DNA of 64,000 nt from Tillandsia leiboldiana (taxonomy: Eukaryota; Streptophyta; Magnoliopsida; Poales; Bromeliaceae), in NCBI GenBank assembly GCA_029204045.2, contig CM055067.1, forward strand, positions 23,572,838-23,636,837, written 5' to 3'. Below are positions 56,724-64,000 of the stretch, in pieces. A program made the translations under genes and the position numbers. Below the pieces are notes generated by a model, which was not told the DNA's origin, ran no database searches, and saw only the letters and a list, made by a program, of their open reading frames with translations. Position 1 is the stretch's first letter, and every line of letters begins with the position of its first letter.

Positions 56724-58833
56724 ACAAAAGAATGGAGTAAAAAAGGTGAGGCTCAGATAAGGTACCTGCCGAATAGAAAGAAGGAATACAAAATCAAAGG
56801 ACCGAACATTGCAAGTGGAAAAGAAATCAATATTTTCTGCAAGTATGCAGTAAATAACACCAATGGAAAATTGTATGCCGAAGGCCGTCCGAAATTACGA
56901 ATATTTGGTTCTCGCACATCACCGCTGGCCAAAAAGTAATCAGTTGCCGAAGGCCATCCAAATTTCTTGGTATTTTTATGCATCATCATTGCCTCAAAGG
57001 AAGCACAACAAACAAAAGAGAGATAAACCAGTTAGTTTTGTAACGAAAGCAGGAAGGAAGAGAAGAGAGCAAAACCAATTAGTTTTGTAACGAAAGAGGA
57101 CAAAAACTGAATGGATTTTTTTTTTTTCCTCTCCTTCCCCTGCCTCAATTTTGCATGCATATAGCCATGCGTATAAATTTAGGGGGCAAGAGTGGGCCGG
57201 CAAAAAGTGGTGTAGAAAGTTGAAAATAAAAAGAAGAGAAACAAAAGAATGGAGTAAAAAAGGTGAGGCTCAGATAAGGTACCTGCTGAATACAAAAAAG
57301 GAATACAAAACTGCTGAATACAAAAAAAGGAATACCTGCTGAATACAAAAAAGGAATACAAAACTGCTGAATACAAAAAAAGGAATACAAAATCAAAGGA
57401 CCGAACATTGCAAGAGAGAAAGAAATCAATATTTTCTGCAAGTATGCAGTAAATAACACCAATGAGAAATTGGATGGGGAAGGCCGGCCGAAATTACGAA
57501 TATTTGTTTCTCGCACATCACCGCTGCCCAAGAAGTAATCAGTTGCCGAAGACCGTCCAAATTTCTTGGTATTTTTATGCATCATCATCGCCTCAAAAGA
57601 AGTACACCAAAGAAAAGAAGGATAAACCACTTAGTTTTGTAAGGAAAGCAGGAAGGAAACCGGATGAATTAATAGCAGGGAATAAACTGAAAAGATTTGC
57701 CCTCAGATTTACCTAGTATATCCTGTTGATGAACGGATCAGCGTAGCGCGCAGTAAATGGAACCAAACAATAGTACAATGTTGGGAAACATAGTATTGAA
57801 AGGTAGTGCGCAGGAAACTAAATTAAACAATAGCGCAATGATAGAGAACATAGCATCAAAACATAGTATGCAGTAAATTGAGCCAAACAATAGTACAATG
57901 TTGGGAACTCATATGTAAAGGAGGGAAAGCAAAGTCTGGCACATAGTTGCTCGCTCCATTTCCTTTGAGGTGATGATGGTGCATAAAAATAGGAATTTTG
58001 GTGGAAATTGGTTGCCGAAGGCCGCCCGAAATTACGAAAATTTTTTTCTCGCACACAACCGTTGGCGGAAAAGTAAGCGGTCGCCAAAGGCCGTCCAAAT
58101 TTCTTCGTATTTTTATGCACCACCACCGCCTGGAAAGGAACATCCAAGAGCAAGGTATCAACTCTTTGTTTCTTTTCTTTTGCTTTCTTAGAGATAGTAG
58201 TAAAGAATAAATAATAGAGGCTCAGGTATGCTCTCATATACAGTTTTGGTTATTCACATTAACATCTGTCCACAAATCCTGTACCTTTGAATCCAAGATT
58301 CTACCGAAAGTGAAATAGCTGCAATAGTTACCTTAGACCGTCCAAGATGCCTTACCATAAAACTCTTATGATATGAAAATTCCAGCAAGAGTGAAATGGT
58401 TGCAATAGTTGCCTTAGGCCATCCAAGCTGCCTTTTTATAAAACTCTTCTAATACGACACAATATTTGAAGGAAAGTAGACAGATTCAGACTTATGCCAA
58501 CCCGAATAACGAAACATCATAAAAACCGTTGTTCAAATGAGCAGCATTATATCATCATCGCCTCATATAACCGCAGCGGCAGTAGTAAAAATCATTCTAT
58601 TACATTCACATCGAAATATAGGCACACGCAATTTTGCTTCCTGACAGTGGAGGTTGGTTGTGTAAGGCTATCTAAAATTGGCAATATTTTTTCTAGTGCA
58701 GGAAATTTCATTCGCCCGCACGAAACATCATAAACAACCGGTGTTCAAATGTCGACCCCGACTATGAGCTTAGAGTAGCCCAAAAACCGGTGTTCAAATT
58801 TCATTCACCCACAACCCGGAGGTATTCTCAATT
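56724..58833. repeat. 5.4-kb tandem array, unit 3 (first 2,110 bp only)
   Basis: Matches unit 2 at a constant offset of 5,427 bp up to GGTATTCTCAATT, then departs. In units 1 and 2 the next bases are AATATATATCTG. Confidence 0.94.
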
Positions 58834-59243
58834 CTTTTAATCATACATGCGTCATCACAATATTAAACATTTTTTCAGATCTTTGACAACCACCAATTTA
58901 AAGCTATAAAATTAAGTTGACAATTGTAGAAAAGTAATATCTGATGCAAATCCGATTCCATAGTACAAAAGGGAACGGAATGTAGGGAACATTGTCATAC
59001 AGTTAACGTTAGATGGGTTTTATACCCCCAATTCCATAGCACAAAAGGACTCCGATTCCATAGTACAAAAGGGAACGGAAAGTAGGGAACACTGTCATAC
59101 AGTTAACGTTAGATGGGTTTTATACTCCCAATTCCATAGCACAAAAGGACTTGGGGGAGGCCGGCAGGGGCTACCATTCTTATATAGCTAACGGTAGATG
59201 CTATATTTTACAAATGACCTTGCGCCTGTAAAAGGCCCTGCGC
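58834..59243. other. Intergenic / 3' flank of the minus-strand gene
   Basis: No gene. It contains the 100-bp duplication at 58951-59150 and probably the 3' UTR of the minus-strand gene at its right end. Confidence 0.55.
58951..59150. repeat. Exact 100-bp tandem duplication
   Basis: Copies at 58951-59050 and 59051-59150 start TCCGATTCCATAGTAC and end CACAAAAGGAC, with about three differences. Confidence 0.95.
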
Positions 59244-59795
59244 CTAAGAAGCAGATCCTGCTTCAGATGGATCGGGGAGGGCATCGGGGAGGGCAGCAAG
59301 CTGCCCCGCATGGAGCGAATGTATGGTCATACAGTATTCGTCAATTGTATGACGCATTTTCGCCTGCTCAGCTAGTAATTCTGTTTTTTCACAAAGGGCG
59401 GCAACGTAAGAACTTTTTAAAAGACTATATTCCTGTTCCAGGTTCTTAAACCGCATCAAAAGATCGGAATGTTGACCCGCGGCATGGTCGTATAAATTTT
59501 TATAGAACATATATTCTTCATAATTTGCGTCCCTTATGTGTAGTTCAAATTCACTCTTCATTTTTTGCACGGCTGCACGTGCAGCATCCTCTTTAGCTAG
59601 CAACATATCGGGGGACGGACTACTCCAGCAACGGACAGTCTCGATCGTTCCACAATCACGCGGAATCAGAAGATCTATGTAGGCCAAGAACCACCCTTCG
59701 GCAGCAACAGTGACCTCGCATCGAGGGGTCTCTATAGCTAGTTTTTCAGCTATTTCCTCAAGCAACTTACAATAGGAAATTTCAACTATCGGCAT
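59244..59795 (-). CDS. 183-aa protein with dsRNA-binding-like N-terminus and helical C-terminus, unnamed
   Basis: From the ATG at 59795 (MPIVEISYCKLLEEIAEKL) to the TAG at 59246-59244. Residues about 5-85 look like a dsRNA-binding-type alpha-beta-beta-beta-alpha fold: a first helix (YCKLLEEIAEKL), strands (RCEVTVAAEGWFLAYIDLLI, TIETVRCW) and a final helix (LAKEDAARAAVQKM). The rest is Leu/Glu/Lys-rich and probably helical or coiled coil. The frame is open for 9 codons upstream to a good 3' splice site (CTCCAG at 59822-59827). A 291-bp GT-AG intron joins it to a 5' exon at 60113-60290, and a TATA box lies at 60313. The fold call is by eye. I do not recognise a named family. Confidence 0.6.
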   Translation of the reverse strand: MPIVEISYCKLLEEIAEKLAIETPRCEVTVAAEGWFLAYIDLLIPRDCGTIETVRCWSSPSPDMLLAKEDAARAAVQKMKSEFELHIRDANYEEYMFYKNLYDHAAGQHSDLLMRFKNLEQEYSLLKSSYVAALCEKTELLAEQAKMRHTIDEYCMTIHSLHAGQLAALPDALPDPSEAGSAS

Positions 59796-59821
59796 CGCAA
59801 GAATAGGAACCGAGGCAAACA

Positions 59822-60112
59822 CTGGAGAAAGAACAATAAATTCTGTACAAAAATTAACCGTAATTAAAAATCAGAAGACTCTGTACGGGCGTTAATAGGA
59901 GGATTATACTTTCAAAAAATAACAACAAACTCTATACAGACCGAAAATTGTTGTACGTTTTTTTTTTTAAAGCTCCGAGTAAACATCAAACAATGCACAA
60001 AATCAGTAGCGAGAGACCGGGAAATGTTGTACGTTTTTTTTTTAAAAACTCCCAGTAAATAAGCACATTTTCGAAGAAATCGAAGGTAACTAATTTAGGG
60101 ATACGATCTTAC
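59822..60112 (-). other. Intron of the minus-strand gene
   Basis: Read on the minus strand it starts GTAAGATCG after TTTGCTTG and ends TTCTTTCTCCAG, a consensus GT-AG intron of 291 bp. It contains T/A homopolymers near 59955 and 60035. Confidence 0.65.
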
Positions 60113-60290
60113 CAAGCAAAGAACCAGGCAGGAAAATTATAGAACGAAGCTGTCCCGTCCGAAAGCAAGAAATAACGAAGGCATGCACATAATCCACCCA
60201 CACAGACCACTGGAAGCTCTGAGAGAAGCAACCCACGTACTGGAAGCTCTGAGAGAAGCAACCCACGTACAGGAACTGAACCCACACAGA
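60113..60290 (-). other. 5' exon (probably leader) of the minus-strand gene
   Basis: Between the TATA box and the splice donor. Spliced onto the next exon, one frame stays open through the whole exon into the downstream coding frame but has no ATG, and a TGA precedes it. The simplest reading is a non-coding leader with translation starting at 59795. An upstream ATG near 60295 opens another frame that stops just past the donor. Confidence 0.5.
60211..60270. repeat. 30-bp perfect tandem duplication in the 5' exon
   Basis: TGGAAGCTCTGAGAGAAGC begins both copies (60211 and 60241); the 30-bp units are identical. It adds ten codons without shifting frame. Confidence 0.95.
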
Positions 60291-60312
60291 GGTTCATCTC
60301 CACATTAACCAC

Positions 60313-60320
60313 TATTTATA
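60313..60320 (-). promoter_or_regulatory. TATA box of the minus-strand gene
   Basis: TATAAATA on the minus strand, about 25-30 bp before the presumed start of the 5' exon. Confidence 0.65.
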
Positions 60321-60533
60321 GGCAACCATTCGTGGAGGGAACGAAAAGAATGTAGGGAAGGGAGGAGGAGGAAGGAGGGAGGGGAAGGTACCAAACCATG
60401 ATTATAATACTGTAGAAGGCAGGAGGTACCAAACGGGCACACAGTAGGCATCGACGGCCTCCGAGGAAGAAGAGGACGGCCACAGTATGAGCGCGAAGGA
60501 GATGAGCAGTAGAGCACCATGATTGGGCCGGGG

Positions 60534-60564
<31 letters not shown>

Positions 60565-61021
60565 CGTAACAATCGCGTCATGCTACAGGGCCGGTATACG
60601 GATTCTCGGAAGGCCACACAGGGAGGGCCGCGACATGCACCACGGCCCGCGCGGGCTGCCCCGCGAACCGCGCGGGATGCTCCCGCCGTACAATGCCCTG
60701 TCCCCATCGCAACCCGTTGTCAGCCTGTGATCCGACCGGCTCTCTAGAAGGGAGCAAACAGAGGAGATAGGGGAGAGAAGAGGGAGGAACCCTCTGCGGC
60801 CATGTGCAACGGGGGAGAGAAGAGGGGAAACCGCCAGAGCAGAGAGAGAAGAAGAGAGGGTAAACCGATAGAGAGGGTAAACCCATGTGGAGGGGATGGT
60901 CTGTGAGAGAATGAGAGAGGGTAAGGGCATGCGAAGGGGAGACAAACACATGTGCGCGCGCGCAAACGCCGGGCGAGCGAGCAAAATCCTGAGAAGCCCC
61001 GAGAAGAAGACACGTTGGCCA
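60321..61021 (-). promoter_or_regulatory. GC- and CT-rich upstream region of the minus-strand gene
   Basis: GA/CT-rich runs (as in GGGAGAGAAGAGGG) and a G30 homopolymer. ORFs of 70-160 codons here are Ser/Leu/Pro-rich on one strand, without a domain or splice logic, and are not taken as genes. The right border with the CACTA sequence near 61021 is approximate. Confidence 0.45.
60535..60564 (+). repeat. G30 homopolymer
   Basis: Thirty G in a row, about 215 bp upstream of the TATA box of the minus-strand gene. The exact length is unreliable in any assembly. Confidence 0.95.
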
Positions 61022-61799
61022 CAGTAAAACTGAGGATTCAATCTTTTTATTGATTTACTTTGTTGCATAATCATACAACCTAAAAATAATTAAATCTATT
61101 ATCAAATAATAATTTTAAAATAAAAACAATATTTTTTAAAAAAAAAATTTAAATCAACCCATCTATCCCAAGGTAATAAAAGAAAGCAAATAATTTTACA
61201 AAAAAAATCTAAATTAACTTACCTTTTTCTTGGTAGAGTCCTGCTTGTGGGGCTCCTTCTTGGTAGAAGACAATGAAGAAAATCCTTTTCTTACACCCTA
61301 CGATTGGAAGGTAGAAAGAGTATTTTTTTTTATTTTTTACTCGGAGAGAAGATAATAAAAAAGAGAAAAAAAAAAAAAACCTAGAAAAAAGCTTTGCATA
61401 TGAGGAGAGGAAGACTAGGAGTCGTACGGCACAAGAGAAAGGAAGAAGTAGGCGGGATATGGGAAATTGATGGATAATCTCAGTTAGGTCCCTCAACTTA
61501 TTAATTATTTATATCTTAAATAAGGATTTAAGATCTTTTACCAATATTTACTTTTAAATGCTAGTAATTAAAGTTTGTTAGTGGCATTAAAAGTAACTGC
61601 CGGTATTTAAACTATCTTTTACCGGTATTTAAAAATAAATATTGCTAAATATTCTTATTCACCAACAATAATTTGTAAATATCGATAAATGATATATTTA
61701 GCAACAATTTTTAATAAATGCCAGTATATTTTGTATTTACCAACATTTACTTAAATATTGCAACGAATAGTGCCGCTGTATGTCAAATTTCTAGTAGTG
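61022..61799 (-). mobile_element. CACTA (En/Spm) element, one end
   Basis: On the minus strand it starts CACTACTAGAAATTTGAC at 61799. Subterminal repeats such as ACCGGTATTTAAA, GCCGGTATTTAAA and related words fill 61550-61750. Further in, a CT-rich leader-like stretch ends in a splice donor (AAAAAGGTAAGTT near 61221). The adjacent host bases are CCC (61800-61802), a possible 3-bp target duplication. The other end with a matching CACTA terminus was not found in the window, and the left border given is approximate. No transposase coding region was recognised. Confidence 0.75.
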
Positions 61800-63946
61800 C
61801 CCATCACTGGCAATGCTAGAACCGGTGCCGAAATCAATCTCCTCTTCAGCTCCTCAAAGCTCTGCTGGCACTGCTCAGTCCAAACAAACTTTATCCCCTT
61901 CCTAGTCAAACTGGTCAGGGGGGTAGAGAGCTTCGCAAAGCCCTCCACAAACCGACGATAATAGCCTGCCAAGCCCAGAAAGCTCCGAACCTCGGTAACT
62001 GTCGTCGGTCTCGGCCAATCCCGAACAGCAGCAATCTTCGTCGGGTCTACTGCCACTCTTGCGGCTGATACAATATGACCCAAAAATGCAACCTCCCGAA
62101 GCCAAAATTCGCACTTTTTAAGCTTGGCATACAGCTTCTTCTCTCGCAGAAGCTGCAGCACTATCCTCAAGTGCTCCTCATGCTCTATATCACTCCGGGA
62201 GTAAATCAAAATGTCGTCTATGAACACAACCACAAACTGGTCCAAGTACGGCTGAAATACCCGGTTCATCAAATCCATAAATGCAGCAGGGGCATTAGTC
62301 AAACCAAAAGGCATAACAGTGAACTCATAATGCCCGTACCGGGATCTAAAAGCCGTCTTGGGGATGTCCTCGGCCCTCACCCTCAGCTGGTGGTAACCTG
62401 ACTGGAGATCAATCTTCGAGAACACTGACGCTCCCTGCAGCTGATCGAACAAATCATCAATCCGTGGTAGAGGATACTTGTTCCGGATGGTCACTTTATT
62501 CAGCTCCATGTAATCCACACACAATCGAAGCGACCCATCCTTCTTCTTCACAAACAATACCGGCGCTCCCCACGGAGATACACTGGGCCTAACAAAACCC
62601 CGGTCCATCAAGTCTTGTAACTGGGCCTTCAACTCCCTCAACTCGGCAGGTGCCATCCTATAAGGTGCCTTTGAGATTGGTGCGATTCCTGGAACCACAT
62701 CAATCACAAACTCTATCTCCCTCTCCGGCGGCATAGTCGTCAACTCCGGGGGAAACACATCTGGGAACTCGCGGACAATAGGGATGTCCTCGAGCCCCAG
62801 TGCCGCCGTAGGCATCTCTACAATCGTCTCCAAGAAAGCGGTGCAGCCTCTACTCATCATCCGCCTAGCCCTCGCCGAAGAAATAGTCACCGCAAAGAAG
62901 GTGCTCTGGCAGCCTCTGAAAACGAACTCCTCCTGTCCAGGCTCGCGGAGGGTCACAGTCCTCTCTCTGCAGTCTACGGTGGCAAAATACCGCGACAACC
63001 AATCCATGCCGAGTACAACATCGAAATCCTGGAGCTGCCGCAAGACAAGCAAGTCTGCCGGCAAGATCCAGGGTCCCAACTGTACAGGGCAATCCCTAAA
63101 ATACTCCTCGACATGCAAGACATGATCTGGAATCTGAACCTCTAATGCATGCGATAAAGAAACTACCTCTATACCATGTAGGGATGCAAATGCTCTACTA
63201 ATGAATGAGTGTGATGCACCGGTATCAAAAAGAGCGCGAGTACGAACTGCAGAAATCAAAATAATACCTGCGACGATGTGGTCAGCCGCTGAAGCATCCT
63301 CAACCTGAGTGGCATAGACTCGCCCGCTCGGCACTGGGGGTCGTCGCTCTGGCTGCCGCGAGGAAGAAGAAGCATGATCGGGCCTACCGTAGGCCGCAGA
63401 AGGTCCTGCCGTCTGGTGAGGAAAAGAGGGTGCTGAAGCCGAGGAAGGAACTGGAAGACCTGCTCTGGGGCACGTACTCTGGAAGTGGCCAGTCTGCCCG
63501 CAACGGAAACAACGGCCCTGCCTCTGAGGACACAGAATCGGTGGGTGCGGCCCTCCACAAATAACACATCGGTCCTGGCGTGGCTGCCGCAAGGTCCGCT
63601 GCTGCTGCGAAGGCTGCTGCTGCGAAGGCTGCTGCTGCTGAGGCGGTCGACGCTGCTGCTGCTGCTGAGACTGACGGGGTGCTCCTGATCTCTGGCGCCC
63701 CTGGAACCCACGACCCTGAGGATGGAATCGTGGAGGTCTCGGGGGTCCCTGCCGACTCGACTGCCCCTCGTCCACCGGTGCGGGGCGCTTCGCCCCAGGA
63801 ATCACTGCGGGAGCTGGAGCCACCTCCTCCATCACCACCTCCCCGCGCTCAACATAGAGTGCCTGCTCCATAGAGGCCTCCAGAGTCTGTAATCTGAGTG
63901 AACGAACAAACTGATAAATGTCCCGGCGCAACCCTCGCTCAAATAT
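61800..63946 (-). pseudogene. Gypsy gag-protease-reverse transcriptase polyprotein, partial
   Basis: An open frame of about 715 codons. Counting from the Met at 63931: end of the gag capsid region, a Gln/Pro-rich linker (about 85-118), a CCHC zinc knuckle CFRCGQTGHFQSTC (141-154), aspartic protease ALFDTGASHSF (233-243), and RT with SPWGAPVLFVKKKDGSLRL, CVDY, VMPFGLTNAPAAF (539-551) and the active-site FIDDILIYS (570-578), which is intact. It ends at ALPVMG (about 711) where the CACTA end begins, just before RNase H. The gag-pol single frame and motif spelling fit plant chromoviruses of the Tekay/Del kind. A TAA at 63949-63947 interrupts gag upstream. Good frame preservation implies a young insertion. 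Confidence 0.92.
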
Positions 63947-63949
63947 TTA
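63947..63949 (-). other. In-frame nonsense codon in Gypsy gag
   Basis: TAA interrupts an otherwise continuous gag frame that reads VPHVARDEAHRI before it and IFERGLRRDIYQFV after it. Transcribed from the minus strand. Confidence 0.8.
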
Positions 63950-64000
63950 GATCCGATGCGCCTCATCCCTGGCCACGTGCGGTACACAAGCCAACAGCTG

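Larger units (their letters stand above)
61800..64000 (-). mobile_element. Ty3/Gypsy chromovirus-like retrotransposon, partial
   Basis: A minus-strand gag-pol region enters at the right edge of the window and is cut at 61800 by the CACTA end. RNase H, integrase and LTRs are absent here: the 5' parts lie beyond 64000, and the 3' parts were displaced or lost by the CACTA insertion. Confidence 0.9.

Noticed and set aside
59796..59822. Starting the minus-strand protein at 59822
   Set aside because: The codon there is GTG and it overlaps a good splice acceptor; the first ATG is at 59795.
60578..61074. ORFs of 123-163 codons upstream of the minus-strand gene
   Set aside because: CT-rich promoter or leader sequence giving Ser/Leu/Pro-rich readings, without a domain or conserved start.
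63256..63711. 151-codon ORF and its + strand counterparts over the Gypsy gag
   Set aside because: Shadow frames of the Gln/Pro-rich linker in the Gypsy gag-pol gene.

Overview
The window is nuclear DNA of a flowering plant, probably a monocot. That rests on an intron-bearing plant purine permease gene, several plant LTR-retrotransposon lineages (Tat-type and chromovirus-type Ty3/Gypsy, a 5S-bearing Cassandra TRIM), hAT, Mutator and CACTA ends, many MITEs, and an exactly 100-N scaffold gap. I cannot name the species. Only two genes look like ordinary host genes: a purine permease on the + strand (about 21.7-23.5 kb) and a small protein with a dsRNA-binding-like N-terminus on the - strand (about 59.2-60.3 kb). 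Almost everything else is transposable element or tandem repeat.

Layout. 1-5.7 kb: 3' parts of two long related Gypsy-type LTRs (called E and D here). 5.7-13.4 kb: a decayed Tat-lineage Gypsy element (gag traces, RT, two RNase H domains, integrase, polypurine tract, truncated 3' LTR) split in its integrase by a 2,696-bp solo LTR (family A, reversed) that carries a 64-bp GC-rich minisatellite. 13.4-15.0 kb: an AT-rich foldback element and a Mutator-type MITE with a 9-bp target duplication. 15.0-17.3 kb: mostly unassigned, with one possible orphan first exon. 17.3-17.9 kb: a complete Cassandra TRIM. 18.6-19.9 kb: a non-autonomous hAT element holding a 672-bp solo LTR. 21.7-23.5 kb: the purine permease gene, with tandem duplications in its tail and 3' UTR. 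23.6-26.8 kb: a cluster of TA-associated MITEs between (TA)n tracts.

26.85-45.9 kb is a stack of nested long LTRs. LTR C lies inside a MITE. LTR A copy 2 lies inside C. Two family B insertions lie inside A: a 3,963-bp solo LTR with a perfect 5-bp target duplication, and a complete-structure element with 4.1-kb LTRs and a 3.4-kb internal region lacking long ORFs, which resembles a LARD. Its 3' LTR runs into the N gap (45,868-45,967).

46.0-58.8 kb is a tandem array of about 2.4 copies of a 5.3-5.4 kb unit that itself contains repeated modules and (TA)n tracts. 58.8-61.0 kb holds the minus-strand gene and its promoter. 61.0-61.8 kb is one CACTA end inserted into the pol gene of a chromovirus-like Gypsy element (61.8-64.0 kb, minus strand), whose gag-protease-RT frame is open except for one nonsense codon near the window edge.

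The genes do not form a pathway. The window reads mainly as a record of successive insertion, solo-LTR formation, tandem amplification and mutational decay.
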